Shown here one piece after another: positions 1 to 8,636 of a DNA stretch of 64,000 bases. The DNA is from Agrobacterium tumefaciens. Its GTDB lineage: Bacteria > Pseudomonadota > Alphaproteobacteria > Rhizobiales > Rhizobiaceae. The translations under genes and the position numbers were made by a program. Each line of letters starts with the position of its first letter. Positions within the stretch are counted from its first letter, which is position 1. The stretch covers positions 1,736,001 to 1,800,000 of the forward strand of contig CP048469.1 in NCBI GenBank assembly GCA_025559845.1, read 5' to 3'. The notes beneath the pieces are model-generated. The model was given only the letters and a program-made list of their open reading frames with translations. It was not told where the DNA came from and did not search any database.

Positions 1-818
1 CCGCACCTGAAAACACCACCCGCGATATCGTCATGGAAGCCAAGCTGACCAACGATGGCGACACGGTCAAGGAAGGCCTGTCCTGGCGCGTTTTCAGCCC
101 TATTCCCGGTGCTGACGGAAAGCTGCCGATGCTGGCGAGCTCCGAAGGCGGTTCGGCTGCCTTCCATCTGGTGCCCGGCGAATATTTCGTCAACGTGTCG
201 TTCGGACGTGCCGGCGTGACCAAGAAACTGCAGGTGCCGAATTCCGGCAATGTCGACAAACAGGTGCTGATCCTCGACGCCGGTGGATTTCTGCTGAACG
301 CCGTTGCCGGTACCGACAAGCAGATCACCGGTACACAGCTCAAATTCGCGGTCTATTCTTCCGAGGTCAAACCGGATGGTGAACGCGGCCTCGTGATGTC
401 CGATATCAAGCCGAACACGATTGTTCGTCTCAACGCCGGCACCTACCATGTCGTTTCCGAATACGGCAACGTCAACGCCGTCGTCCGCGCCGACATCCAG
501 GTTGACGCCGGGAAACTGACCGAAGCAACATTGCAGCACCACGCCGCCCAGATCACGCTCAAACTGGTCTCTGAAGAAGGCGGCGAAGCCATTGCCGATA
601 CGGCATGGTCGGTTCTGAGCGGCGGCGGCGACGTCGTCAACGAAAGCGTCAGCGCCTTCTCCACCATGGTTCTGGCCGAAGGCGAATATACCGCTATTGC
701 CCGCAACAAGGACAAGGTCTACCAGCGCAACTTCAAGGTCACCTCCGGCCGCGATGTTGATGTCGAGGTTCTGATGAAGGACCAGGCACCGGAAGACGTC
801 AGCGGCGACTTCGAATAA
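1..818 (+). CDS. Partial hypothetical protein with beta-rich repeats
   Basis: The frame is open from base 3 to the TAA at 816-818. The first ATG (33) has no Shine-Dalgarno sequence and the frame continues upstream of it, so the N-terminus lies outside the window. The visible part (about 271 residues) has no membrane segment. A unit of the form L-x-x-G-x-Y-x-V/A recurs about every 80-100 residues (LVPGEYFVNV, LNAGTYHVV, LAEGEYTAI), each time after a stretch of alternating hydrophobics. This resembles carboxypeptidase-regulatory or prealbumin-like beta-sandwich repeats and suggests a secreted or periplasmic protein. I do not recognise a named family. It converges on thrS, with a terminator between them. 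Confidence 0.75.
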   Translation, partial: APENTTRDIVMEAKLTNDGDTVKEGLSWRVFSPIPGADGKLPMLASSEGGSAAFHLVPGEYFVNVSFGRAGVTKKLQVPNSGNVDKQVLILDAGGFLLNAVAGTDKQITGTQLKFAVYSSEVKPDGERGLVMSDIKPNTIVRLNAGTYHVVSEYGNVNAVVRADIQVDAGKLTEATLQHHAAQITLKLVSEEGGEAIADTAWSVLSGGGDVVNESVSAFSTMVLAEGEYTAIARNKDKVYQRNFKVTSGRDVDVEVLMKDQAPEDVSGDFE

Positions 819-889
819 GCCCTCATATTTCCGTCAGTTCGGCTTTGAACCTGAGCGTGACTGCTTTTGGGCAGCGCATTGTCTTAAGA

Positions 890-926
890 CGAAATACAAA
901 AGAAAACGGCCCCCGAAGGGGCCGTT
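890..926 (-). terminator. Rho-independent terminator of thrS
   Basis: A 9-bp GC-rich stem (AACGGCCCC / GGGGCCGTT) with a CGAA tetraloop lies at 905-926. On the minus strand it is followed by a T-rich tract (GTTTTCTTTTG). It sits directly downstream of the thrS stop. Confidence 0.85.
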
Positions 927-931
927 CCTGA

Positions 932-2935
932 TTATGCTACCTGTTTCCTGGCAGCGCGCTTGCGCTTTACATCCGGCGGTGTCGCCTCTTCGACCAGGCT
1001 TGAGATCGCTTCGTCCAGCGTCATCGAAGTCTGGTTCTGCGAACCGAGACGACGAATGTTGACCGTACGCTCTTCCGCTTCCTTGCGACCGCATACGATG
1101 ATGACGGGAACCTTCGTAACCGAGTGTTCGCGGATCTTGTAGTTGATCTTCTCATTGCGGAAGTCGGTTTCGACCGCCATGCCTGCCTCACGCAGAGCTT
1201 CGGCGACTTCACGGCCGTAATCGTCCGCATCCGAGGTGATCGTTGCGACGACGACCTGAAGCGGCGCGAACCACAGCGGCATGTGGCCAGCGAAGTTCTC
1301 GATCAGGATGCCGAGGAAACGCTCCATCGAGCCGCAAATGGCGCGGTGGATCATTACCGGCTGCGTCTTTTCGGAGTTATGGTCGATATAGAAGGCGCCG
1401 AAACGTTCCGGCAGGTTGAAGTCAACCTGCGTCGTGCCGCACTGCCATTCACGGCCGATGGCATCCTTCAGGGTGTATTCGAACTTCGGACCGTAGAAAG
1501 CGCCCTCGCCCGGCAGGATGCCGGTCTTGATGCGGCCTTCAGACTGCTCCTCGATGGTCTTGAGCACATCCGTCATCACGCTTTCGGCGCGATCCCACAG
1601 GTCATCGGAGCCGACGCGCTTTTCAGGACGCGTGGAGAGCTTCACGACAACCTCGCTGAAGCCGAAGTCCTCATAGACCGACAGGATCAGGTCGTTGATG
1701 CGCAGGCATTCCGCCGCCATCTGCTCTTCCGTGCAGAAGACGTGCGCGTCGTCCTGCGTGAAACCACGCACGCGCATCAGACCGTGCAGAGCGCCCGATG
1801 CTTCGTAACGATGCACATTGCCAAACTCCGCCAGACGGACCGGCATTTCACGATAGGATTTCAAGCCGTGCTTGAAGATCTGCACGTGGCCGGGGCAGTT
1901 CATCGGCTTCAGGGCGAAGACGCGCTGATCGGCTTCCTCGTCATCGGGATGGGTAAAGGCATGGGCGGATTTTACCGCGAACATGTTTTCCTGATACCAG
2001 CCCCAGTGACCGGAGGTTTCCCACAGCGACTTGTCGAGCACCTGCGGCGCGTTGACTTCCTGATAGGTGTTGGCCAGACGACGACGCATGTAGGCCGTCA
2101 GGGTCTGGAACATACGCCAGCCCTTGCCGTGCCAGAACACCACGCCCGGACCTTCTTCCTGGAAATGGAACAGGTCCATTTCGCGGCCGAGGCGACGGTG
2201 GTCGCGCTTTTCGGCCTCGGCAAGAATGTGCAGGTAGTTGTCCAGTTCTTCCTGTGTTGCCCAGGCAGTACCGTAGATGCGCGTCAGCATCGGGTTGTTG
2301 CTGTCGCCACGCCAGTAAGCGCCTGCAACCTTCATCAGCTTGAACGCCGTGCCGATCTGGCCAGTCGAGGCCATATGCGGACCGCGGCAAAGATCGAACC
2401 AGTCGCCCTGATAATAGATCTTCAGGTCCTGCCCTTCCGGGATCGCATCGACGAGTTCGACCTTGTAGTTTTCGCCTTTGGCGGCAAAAACTTCCTTGGC
2501 CTTGTCACGCGACCAGATCTCGCGGGTAAACGGCTTGTTGCGCTGAATGATCTCCTTCATCCGCTTTTCGATCTTCGGCAGATCGTCGGGCGTGAAGGGT
2601 TCGTTCTTGGCGAAGTCGTAATAGAAGCCGTTTTCGATCACCGGGCCAATCGTCACCTGCGTGCCGGGCCACAGTTCCTGCACGGCCTCGGCCATGACGT
2701 GAGCGGCATCGTGACGGATGAGTTCGAGCGCACGGCCGTCTTCACGTGTGACGATCTCGATCTTGCCATCCGTTACGGTGTCGGAAAGGTCGCGCACGGT
2801 GCCGTCCAGCGCAATGGCGACGGCCTTCTTTGCAAGCGACTTGGAAATGGATTCGGCCACATCACGGCCGGTCGCGCCAGCTGGGTAGCTGCGCACGGAA
2901 CCATCGGGAAATGTAAGGGAAACGGATTCAGACAT
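932..2935 (-). CDS. thrS: Threonyl-tRNA synthetase
   Basis: This class II synthetase charges tRNA-Thr with threonine in the cytoplasm. The 667-residue product has the full domain set: an N-terminal TGS domain (about 1-62, [12 protein letters not shown]), the second-additional-domain editing region (about 65-225, with [12 protein letters not shown]), the class II core with the zinc-ligand motif [11 protein letters not shown] and the [11 protein letters not shown] motif, motif 3 ([12 protein letters not shown]), and a C-terminal anticodon-binding domain. The start is set at the ATG at 2933-2935, preceded by AGGAGA at good spacing; a longer upstream reading adds 26 non-conserved residues. It is a single gene ending in a strong terminator. 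A short hairpin (CCTGCG-TGA-CGCAGG, 2996-3010) lies about 60 bp upstream of the start; no T-box is apparent. Confidence 0.98.
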   Translation of the reverse strand: MSESVSLTFPDGSVRSYPAGATGRDVAESISKSLAKKAVAIALDGTVRDLSDTVTDGKIEIVTREDGRALELIRHDAAHVMAEAVQELWPGTQVTIGPVIENGFYYDFAKNEPFTPDDLPKIEKRMKEIIQRNKPFTREIWSRDKAKEVFAAKGENYKVELVDAIPEGQDLKIYYQGDWFDLCRGPHMASTGQIGTAFKLMKVAGAYWRGDSNNPMLTRIYGTAWATQEELDNYLHILAEAEKRDHRRLGREMDLFHFQEEGPGVVFWHGKGWRMFQTLTAYMRRRLANTYQEVNAPQVLDKSLWETSGHWGWYQENMFAVKSAHAFTHPDDEEADQRVFALKPMNCPGHVQIFKHGLKSYREMPVRLAEFGNVHRYEASGALHGLMRVRGFTQDDAHVFCTEEQMAAECLRINDLILSVYEDFGFSEVVVKLSTRPEKRVGSDDLWDRAESVMTDVLKTIEEQSEGRIKTGILPGEGAFYGPKFEYTLKDAIGREWQCGTTQVDFNLPERFGAFYIDHNSEKTQPVMIHRAICGSMERFLGILIENFAGHMPLWFAPLQVVVATITSDADDYGREVAEALREAGMAVETDFRNEKINYKIREHSVTKVPVIIVCGRKEAEERTVNIRRLGSQNQTSMTLDEAISSLVEEATPPDVKRKRAARKQVA

Positions 2936-3061
2936 TGTAGACTTCTCCTGTCCAGTCCCGCCAACGAATGCGGGTGGTGTTGGAATGATAATCGCCCTGC
3001 GTGACGCAGGCACGCTGGCTGATAAAGGCTTTTGCCATTCCAGTCAAAGGCGAAGGGCGAT

Positions 3062-3604
3062 TCAACAGGTTCTGCCACGGAGCATGGCGGAAATTCCATT
3101 GACCGTATTGGCATTACGAGTCGTTCCGATCCCGAGCTTTTTCGTGGTCAAGACCGACAGAAGTCTGCTCTCGTTTGCCTTGCCGCAGAAATCGATCCAC
3201 AGGTCGCCACCAACGACAGCGAGCTTTTCCCGCCCGCGATATTTTTCCAGCAATCCGAGAACATCGTTGCCCAGCGGTTCCCGCATCACCCGCACGGAGA
3301 CATCCGGCGGATTGCCATACGGAAACGGATTGTCCGCCACAAGCCTCAGCCAGTCGTGGGCAGAACGCACCAGAATATCGACATGTTTTCCGAAACGCGT
3401 TTCGAAGGCCTGCTCAAGCATATCCTCGATATTGCGAACAGTAGCTTCAGGCGCGCGGAAGACCAGATTGCCGGTTGCGACCAGCGTTCTGCACTCGGCA
3501 AATCCCAGCGCCTCAGCCATCACCCGCAGATCAGCCATTGTGAGCCGCTTGCCAGCACCCAGCACGATGCTGTGCAGCAGAGCGACATAAGTGCAATCGC
3601 TCAT
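3062..3604 (-). CDS. DUF1697 family protein
   Basis: The product has 180 residues and fits the DUF1697 family of small soluble proteins of unknown function. It opens with a YVALLHSIVLG segment that matches the family's usual start, followed by the GFAECRTLVATGNLVF segment typical of the family, and it ends with a TTRNANTVNGI segment. There is no signal peptide or membrane segment. The start is the ATG at 3604, which overlaps the yidD stop (ATGA) and has GGAG nine bases upstream. The overlap implies translational coupling behind the IscU-like gene and yidD. No biochemical role can be assigned. Confidence 0.8.
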   Translation of the reverse strand: MSDCTYVALLHSIVLGAGKRLTMADLRVMAEALGFAECRTLVATGNLVFRAPEATVRNIEDMLEQAFETRFGKHVDILVRSAHDWLRLVADNPFPYGNPPDVSVRVMREPLGNDVLGLLEKYRGREKLAVVGGDLWIDFCGKANESRLLSVLTTKKLGIGTTRNANTVNGISAMLRGRTC

Positions 3605-3960
3605 CGGTGACGGCTCCAATAGCGCCACGGCATAGCCCAATGGTGGCGAGATGACAGTTGCTCCGGCACCGGATCAAGACCGCTGGTGCCGCCCGGACCA
3701 CAACGCCCGACCCGAAACAGCGTCATCCAGCCACCAGCCCAGAGCCCGTGGCGGGCAATGGCCTCGTAGCCGAATTCTGAACAGGTCGGGATATGGCGGC
3801 ACGAGTTGCCGATGAAACCGGAAAACGTGAGCTGGTAAAGCCGGATGAAACCCATGCCGAAAAGCCGTCCGGGCGTCTTGGCAAACAACCCTTGCCAGTT
3901 GCGCGATTGCCGATGTCTCCCTTTGGGGATATCGTGGCGACAACCCGGTTCACCGCACAT
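3601..3960 (-). CDS. yidD: YidD, membrane protein insertion efficiency factor
   Basis: The product has 119 residues. The YidD hallmark is clear: IRLYQLTFSGFIGNSCRHIPTCSEFGYEAIARHGL, with three conserved cysteines around residues 54-60 and a following GGWMTLFRVGRCGPGG segment. YidD proteins sit on the inner membrane through an amphipathic helix and help YidC insert proteins. In many bacteria yidD lies next to rnpA and yidC; here it lies between an IscU-like gene, two bases upstream, and a DUF1697 gene that overlaps it. The N-terminal 33 residues are basic and poorly conserved, so a downstream start is possible. Confidence 0.9.
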   Translation of the reverse strand: MCGEPGCRHDIPKGRHRQSRNWQGLFAKTPGRLFGMGFIRLYQLTFSGFIGNSCRHIPTCSEFGYEAIARHGLWAGGWMTLFRVGRCGPGGTSGLDPVPEQLSSRHHWAMPWRYWSRHR

Positions 3961-3962
3961 TG

Positions 3963-4421
3963 TCAGCCCGCGACGTTCATGGCCGGAGCGGCAGCTGCGC
4001 GGGCCTCGATCTGATCGAGTGCATCGACCACGGCCTCGAATGTCAGCATCGTCGATGCGTGGCGCGCTTTGAAGTCCCTGACAGGCGAAAGCACCCGCAT
4101 ATCCGCGAAACGACCTGTCGGGCCCTCACCGCCCAGCTTCAGCATGGCAAGCATATCCTCGCGCGCCTGCCGTATCTCGGCGCTGGTCGCACCGATGACG
4201 TGATGGGCCATGATGGATGCCGATGCCTGACCGAGTGCACAGGCACGCACCTCATGCGAAAAGCCGGTGACGATGTCGTTGTCGACCTTGATATAGACCT
4301 TGAGCTTTGATCCGCAGAGCTTGGAGTGTTTTTCGGCACTGGCATCCGCATCGTCGAGAACGCCGATCAGCGGAATGTTTCCGGCGAATTCAAGAATGCG
4401 GTTATTATATATGTCGTCCAT
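3963..4421 (-). CDS. IscU/SufU-like Fe-S scaffold protein
   Basis: The 152-residue product has the NifU-N/IscU fold signatures: an N-terminal helix (DDIYNNRILEFAGNI), KLCGSKLKVYIKVD with the first ligand cysteine, and EVRACALGQASASIM with the second. The third canonical cysteine, expected in the C-terminal helix motif (HCS in IscU), reads HAS here, so one cluster ligand is missing. It may be a scaffold that recruits another ligand, or a divergent paralogue with a different role. The ATG at 4421 was chosen because homology begins there; the upstream extension is not conserved. It leads an operon with yidD and the DUF1697 gene and has a promoter at 4512-4542. Confidence 0.8.
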   Translation of the reverse strand: MDDIYNNRILEFAGNIPLIGVLDDADASAEKHSKLCGSKLKVYIKVDNDIVTGFSHEVRACALGQASASIMAHHVIGATSAEIRQAREDMLAMLKLGGEGPTGRFADMRVLSPVRDFKARHASTMLTFEAVVDALDQIEARAAAAPAMNVAG

Positions 4422-4511
4422 CGTCAGCCATCCGGTGCATTCAAGGTAAGACAGGTCGATTTTTTCAAACACTGCGTCTACAGCAGTGAAGCTTTTCTGC
4501 CCACGCATATC

Positions 4512-4542
4512 ATTATATGCTAACCACTGATCTGGATATCAA
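4512..4542 (-). promoter_or_regulatory. Sigma-70-like promoter for the IscU-like operon
   Basis: On the minus strand, TTGATA (4542-4537) is followed after 17 bp by CATATA (4519-4514), which is embedded in CATATAAT. That is a near-consensus -35/-10 pair about 90 bp upstream of the IscU-like start. The element is read by eye only. Confidence 0.5.
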
Positions 4543-4696
4543 GTTGGCGTAATTTCGCCGCAGCAGAGCCGAAAAAACGCTGCCGGTCTTGCCAAAATGC
4601 CGGAAAACAACCAGATAGCAACGAAGGCGGGCAAGACGTGCTCCGCCGAGAGATTTAATTTCAGGTGCGGCCTTTACCCGCATCGGGAGATACGGA

Positions 4697-5323
4697 ATGG
4701 ATGCGATCGTGAAGAACTTCCCAGCCGCTGGCGCAAAACTTGACGCGGCCGGTGCACGCCCAACCCAGGCGGAAGCGGAAGAAGCCGTACGCGTGCTCCT
4801 TCGCTGGGCCGGTGACAACCCGGAGCGCGAGGGACTGCTGGACACGCCGAAGCGTGTTGCCAAGGCTTATAAAGAGCTGTTTTCGGGATATGAACAGAGC
4901 GTCGAAGACGTGCTCGGCACGACCTTCGAGGAAGTCGGCGGTTATGACGACATCGTTCTCGTCCGCGACATCCCCTTCTACTCGCACTGTGAACACCATG
5001 TCGTGCCGATCGTCGGCAAGGCGCATGTCGCCTATCTGCCGTCCGGTCGCGTGCTCGGTCTTTCCAAGATAGCCCGTCTGGTCGAGATCTTCGGTCGTCG
5101 CCTGCAGACGCAGGAAAACATGACCGCACAGATCGCCAATGCGCTGGAAGAAACGCTGAAGCCACGCGGTGTTGCGGTTATGATCGACGCGGAGCATATG
5201 TGCATGTCGATGCGCGGTGTGCAGAAGCAGGGTTCTTCGACCCTGACGACGAGCTTTACCGGCGCTTTCAAGACCGACCCTGCAGAGCAGGTACGTTTCA
5301 TGACCATGGCGCGGAACCGCTGA
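4697..5323 (+). CDS. folE: GTP cyclohydrolase I
   Basis: FolE converts GTP to 7,8-dihydroneopterin triphosphate, the first step of folate and pterin synthesis. The product has 208 residues, a normal length. The zinc and catalytic motifs are intact: [23 protein letters not shown] (about residues 93-115), [19 protein letters not shown], and [16 protein letters not shown] [17 protein letters not shown] with the second zinc cysteine. The start ATG at 4697 has GGGAG upstream. The hisI gene follows 37 bp downstream in the same direction, so the two probably share a transcript. Confidence 0.97.
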   Translation: MDAIVKNFPAAGAKLDAAGARPTQAEAEEAVRVLLRWAGDNPEREGLLDTPKRVAKAYKELFSGYEQSVEDVLGTTFEEVGGYDDIVLVRDIPFYSHCEHHVVPIVGKAHVAYLPSGRVLGLSKIARLVEIFGRRLQTQENMTAQIANALEETLKPRGVAVMIDAEHMCMSMRGVQKQGSSTLTTSFTGAFKTDPAEQVRFMTMARNR

Positions 5324-5360
5324 ACGCGACTTCCCGCCCCTTCCCCTGGGGTTCATCAGC

Positions 5361-5813
5361 ATGTCCTTGACCTTTGCCTCCGCATCCGCGGACAAGGAAG
5401 TCCTTGAAAATTCCGGCGCCTTCTCGCCAAAATTCGACGCCAACGGCCTTGTCACCGCAGTGGTGACAGACGCACGCGACGGCGAATTGCTGATGGTCGC
5501 GCATATGAATGCCGAGGCTCTGGCACTGACGCTCGAAACAGGCATTGCGCATTATTACAGCCGCTCGCGCGACAAGATCTGGAAGAAGGGTGAGACCTCC
5601 GGCAATCTTCAGACCGTGAAGGAATTCCGCACCGATTGCGACCAGGACGCAGTGTGGCTGAAAGTGTCCGTCGCCGGCCATGACGCAACATGTCACACCG
5701 GCAGACGCTCCTGTTTCTACCGCACCGTCGAAATCGAAAACGGCCAGGCCGTCACGAAGATCACCGACGACACCCGTCACTTCGATCCGGCGGAAACCTA
5801 TTCGAAGGCGTAA
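5361..5813 (+). CDS. hisI: Phosphoribosyl-AMP cyclohydrolase
   Basis: HisI opens the purine ring of phosphoribosyl-AMP in the third step of histidine biosynthesis. The 150-residue product is monofunctional, without the HisE domain fused to it in enterobacteria. Conserved motifs are [28 protein letters not shown] and the metal-binding stretch [11 protein letters not shown]...[11 protein letters not shown], which carries the zinc cysteines. It follows folE by 37 bp and precedes a patatin-like gene. The other his genes are not in the window, which is usual for rhizobia. Confidence 0.96.
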   Translation: MSLTFASASADKEVLENSGAFSPKFDANGLVTAVVTDARDGELLMVAHMNAEALALTLETGIAHYYSRSRDKIWKKGETSGNLQTVKEFRTDCDQDAVWLKVSVAGHDATCHTGRRSCFYRTVEIENGQAVTKITDDTRHFDPAETYSKA

Positions 5814-6009
5814 AGACGCGACCTTCCCCACGCCGCACCAATTTGCTACCAATAAGCTGGGAGACCGGGAGGATATCGGTTTCCCGGCGTCGCGTCTGAC
5901 AGACCAACAGCTTTGGACGTAGCGCGTCGATTGAAGCAGTGGTGCGCGTTTTCTTACCCGCTTGAAGCAGGCAGTGCGTGCGCCCCGTAAACTGACAGGG
6001 AGTGCGGTT

Positions 6010-6945
6010 ATGCTGGGATGGGGAAACAATCGCAACAATCCTGTCTTGCCTTCCGAAGACATCACCGGTGAGACATCCATCGTCAACGAGAACGTGGACA
6101 CGCGACGCATTGCACTGGCGCTCGGTGGCGGCGCCGCACGCGGCTGGGCTCATATCGGCGTGCTGCGCGCCCTTGATGAAGCGGGCGTCAAGATCGGCAT
6201 GATTGCCGGCACCTCCATAGGCGCCCTCGTCGGCGGTTGTTATCTGGCCGGAAAACTTGATGAACTGGAAGAATTCGCCCGCTCTCTGACGATGCGCCGC
6301 ATTGCCGGACTGCTCGACCTGACGATTGGTGGCGGCGGCCTGTTTGGCGGCATGCGATTGACCAAGCGTATGCAGGAGCATCTGGAAGGCCATAGCATCG
6401 AAAGCCTCGCCCACCCTTTCATTGCCGTCGCAACGGAGCTTCGTACCGGTCATGAAGTCTGGATTCACCAGGGCGATCTCATCACCGCCTTGCGTGCATC
6501 CTACGCCCTGCCCGGCATTTTCGAGCCCGTCCAGTGCAATGGACGCACCCTGATCGATGGCGCGCTGGTCAATCCCGTTCCGGTATCTGTGTGCCGTGCC
6601 TACGAACAGGCGCTCGTGGTGGCCGTGAACCTCAATTACGACCTTTTCGGCCGTTCCGCCGTCGTCAAGCATACAGCCGGGCTGCCGGGGTCGCCGCCTT
6701 CAACCTCGGGACAATCGCGGCTTGGCCTGCCGGGCGTCATGGTGCAGGCGTTCAACATCATTCAGGACAGGATTTCGCGCTCGCGCCTGGCAGGCGATCC
6801 GCCCGACCTGATGCTTCATCCACGTATCAACGAAATTGGTCTTTCGGAATTCCATCGCGCCAGTGAAGCGATCGATCGCGGTTATGAAGAAACACGATCA
6901 CGCATTCCAGAGCTTGAGCGCATGCAACAGGCGCTCAAGCGCTAA
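6010..6945 (+). CDS. Patatin-like phospholipase (RssA type)
   Basis: The 311-residue product belongs to the bacterial patatin family, predicted lipid acyl hydrolases that use a Ser-Asp dyad. The oxyanion-hole motif (ALGGGAARGWAHIGVL, about residue 38), the nucleophile elbow GTSIG (about residue 69) and the catalytic DGA (about residue 186) are all present. There is no signal peptide, so it probably acts in the cytoplasm or on the inner face of the membrane. The ATG at 6010 was chosen because GGGAG lies seven bases upstream. The C-terminal region contains a short Pro/Ser-rich linker. The substrate cannot be told from sequence. Confidence 0.9.
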   Translation: MLGWGNNRNNPVLPSEDITGETSIVNENVDTRRIALALGGGAARGWAHIGVLRALDEAGVKIGMIAGTSIGALVGGCYLAGKLDELEEFARSLTMRRIAGLLDLTIGGGGLFGGMRLTKRMQEHLEGHSIESLAHPFIAVATELRTGHEVWIHQGDLITALRASYALPGIFEPVQCNGRTLIDGALVNPVPVSVCRAYEQALVVAVNLNYDLFGRSAVVKHTAGLPGSPPSTSGQSRLGLPGVMVQAFNIIQDRISRSRLAGDPPDLMLHPRINEIGLSEFHRASEAIDRGYEETRSRIPELERMQQALKR

Positions 6946-6959
6946 CGATCAGACAGTTT

Positions 6960-6981
6960 GAGGCGCTGTTACAAGCGCCTC
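6960..6981. terminator. Intergenic hairpin between convergent genes
   Basis: An 8-bp stem (GAGGCGCT / AGCGCCTC) with a 6-nt loop lies between the patatin stop and the CBS-protein stop. It lacks a long T-tract, so its function as a bidirectional terminator is inferred from position. Confidence 0.5.
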
Positions 6982-6996
6982 CTCCATGCCAGCGGA

Positions 6997-7431
6997 CTAG
7001 CCGGCAATATAGGCCTTGATCTGTTCAGCCTCGGCTTCGATTTCGCCGATTCTGGCCTTCACCACGTCACCGATCGAAATGATCCCGGCAAGACGTCCAT
7101 TTTCTTCAACCGGGATATGGCGGAACCGTCCGCCGGTCATGATTTCCATCAGCTCGTCCGTTGTGGACGTGTGACGACAGCGAATGACGTTGCGCGTCAT
7201 CGCCAGCGATACGGATTGTTGAAGGGACGTTGCGCCCCGTCCTGCCACAGCCTTCACCAGATCACGTTCCGTGAAAATACCCAGAACGACACCTTCGGCG
7301 TCCGTGACGACGACAGCGCCGATACGGTTTGAATGCAGCGTTCCCGCCGCTTCGCCGATCGTCACGTCCGGTCCCACGGTTACGACATCCCGCCCTTTAC
7401 GGTCGAGAAGATCCTTCACGAATGTTGGCAT
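6997..7431 (-). CDS. Two-CBS-domain protein
   Basis: The 144-residue product is almost entirely a tandem CBS (Bateman) module. CBS1 runs about 8-66 (VTVGPDVTIGEAAGTLHSNRIGAVVVTDAEGVVLGIFTERDLV in outline) and CBS2 about 74-132 (RHIPVEENGRLAGIISIGDVVKARI). Such modules bind adenine nucleotides and act as energy sensors, often regulating a partner protein. No catalytic domain is fused. The start has AGGAGGAAGGC directly upstream. It is a single gene convergent with the patatin gene; no partner is evident nearby. Confidence 0.92.
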   Translation of the reverse strand: MPTFVKDLLDRKGRDVVTVGPDVTIGEAAGTLHSNRIGAVVVTDAEGVVLGIFTERDLVKAVAGRGATSLQQSVSLAMTRNVIRCRHTSTTDELMEIMTGGRFRHIPVEENGRLAGIISIGDVVKARIGEIEAEAEQIKAYIAG

Positions 7432-7580
7432 GCCTTCCTCCTTTCGCCTGTGACCGGCAACGCTCCGTATCCTCCACGAGCGTTATCCGATCATGCGAAC
7501 ATGGTGCGCTGAGGCACCGACGAAAGCAATATCCCGATGAAAAAGCGCGCCGATATTCCCGAAAAGGCGCGGGAAAAGGC

Positions 7581-8327
7581 CTAGAGCCGCACCGGTTGCC
7601 GATCGAAAAGCGCAAAAAACACAAAACCGAGGACAAAACCGAAAATATGGGCATCCCAGGCAACTTCACCAGCCATGTCACCGAACAGCGGCACGCCCAC
7701 GGCAATGAGAATATTGCCGAGCAACCACATCAGGGTGAAGATCAGCACAGTCTTGTTCGTCAATGCGCCGAAGATGGTCTGCCGTGGCATCAGGTGACCG
7801 AAAGAGGCGCTGTAACCGCCACGCGGCGGGAACGCAAAGCGGCAAGCCGCCCCCATCAAAGCCGAAACCACACCGGACGCACCGATCAGTACCGTGACAT
7901 CGCCCCAATGCAGGAAGGCATGACCGAAGGCCGCCACAGCCGCCGAAACGGCCCAGAGCAAAATGAAACGCCATGTCCCGATGCGACGCAGCACAGGCGC
8001 ACCAAACGCCATCAGCCACAATCCGTTGAACAGAATATGCTCCACGCTGCCATGCAGGAATGAATAGGTAACCGGCGTCCAGAACCATTCCAGAGCCTGC
8101 TGCGAAAATGGCACGGCGTAACGCAGGGGAATGAAACCGAAGGTGAAGATGAACCAGCCGTACCCATCTTCAGACAGCAGATAGGTCGGCACGACGTAGG
8201 CGACCAGCAGCACCGCCAGAATCCCCACCAGCAAGGGCGGAAGATTGAAGACAGGAGGATTGCGATCATCGTCTTTCGGCCTTGGCGATACGGACTCCGG
8301 CGGCACCTCGCCGTCCTCATAAGACAT
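7581..8327 (-). CDS. Rhomboid family intramembrane serine protease
   Basis: The 248-residue integral membrane protein has about six hydrophobic helices. The rhomboid signatures are visible: FLHGSVEHILFNGLWL (the conserved HxxxxN helix), the catalytic serine in GASGVVSALMG, and the catalytic histidine in WDAHIFGFVLGF. Rhomboids cut within or near the transmembrane helices of substrates. The cytoplasmic N-terminus is short and acidic. The ATG at 8327 was chosen because GGATGGGATC precedes it; the reading frame upstream runs into a terminator hairpin. No substrate is suggested by the neighbours. Confidence 0.93.
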   Translation of the reverse strand: MSYEDGEVPPESVSPRPKDDDRNPPVFNLPPLLVGILAVLLVAYVVPTYLLSEDGYGWFIFTFGFIPLRYAVPFSQQALEWFWTPVTYSFLHGSVEHILFNGLWLMAFGAPVLRRIGTWRFILLWAVSAAVAAFGHAFLHWGDVTVLIGASGVVSALMGAACRFAFPPRGGYSASFGHLMPRQTIFGALTNKTVLIFTLMWLLGNILIAVGVPLFGDMAGEVAWDAHIFGFVLGFVFFALFDRQPVRL

Positions 8328-8385
8328 GATCCCATCCTTGGCGTTGGGTAAGTTTCTGCTCTCCGACCAATATAGGAAGCAAAAG

Positions 8386-8420
8386 TGAAAAAAAAGCCGT
8401 TCCCCCGAGGCGGAACGGCT
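8386..8420 (-). terminator. Strong rho-independent terminator without an upstream protein gene
   Basis: A 9-bp stem (AGCCGTTCC / GGAACGGCT, 8395-8403 and 8412-8420) is followed on the minus strand by a run of T. No minus-strand protein gene lies upstream of it (higher coordinates), so it probably ends a non-coding transcript. Confidence 0.8.
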
Positions 8421-8495
8421 GCGGACACATCCTTCAGGGACGGTCATTCATCAATTGTGCTGATCGAGAGAGCTCTCCCGTCATCAGGTCAGTGG
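8386..8495 (-). ncRNA. Candidate small RNA, about 110 nt
   Basis: The orphan terminator at 8386-8420 and a possible promoter (TTGACG at 8527-8522 on the minus strand, with a weak -10 near 8498-8504) delimit a transcript in the 308-bp gap between the rhomboid and PAS genes. The putative RNA contains a self-complementary GAGAGCTCTC element inside longer pairing arms (CTGAT / ATCAG) and ends in the terminator hairpin. A palindrome (TTTGTTA-ACCC-TAACAAA, 8531-8548) just upstream of the -35 could be an operator. I cannot match it to a named rhizobial small RNA family. The exact 5' end is a guess. Confidence 0.5.
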
Positions 8496-8595
8496 TTGCC
8501 ATGCAAGCGCTGGCAAGGCAACGTCAACCATTTGTTAACCCTAACAAAATGCGTTGGCATGAAAATCGCATCACTCTCTTCAGGAGGCATCCTGA

Positions 8596-8611
8596 GGGAC
8601 ATGAATGTCCC
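8596..8611. promoter_or_regulatory. Perfect inverted repeat ahead of the PAS gene
   Basis: GGGACAT-GA-ATGTCCC is a perfect 7-bp inverted repeat lying 26 bp before the PAS-gene start. It could be an operator, or a hairpin in the leader next to the ribosome-binding site. Confidence 0.4.
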
Positions 8612-8636
8612 AAAAGAGAACAAAAGGACGAATGCG

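Noticed and set aside
1124..3004. Long open frame on the plus strand opposite thrS
   Set aside because: It is antisense to a fully conserved synthetase. The frame is long because of codon bias in thrS, and it has no ribosome-binding site or recognisable domain.
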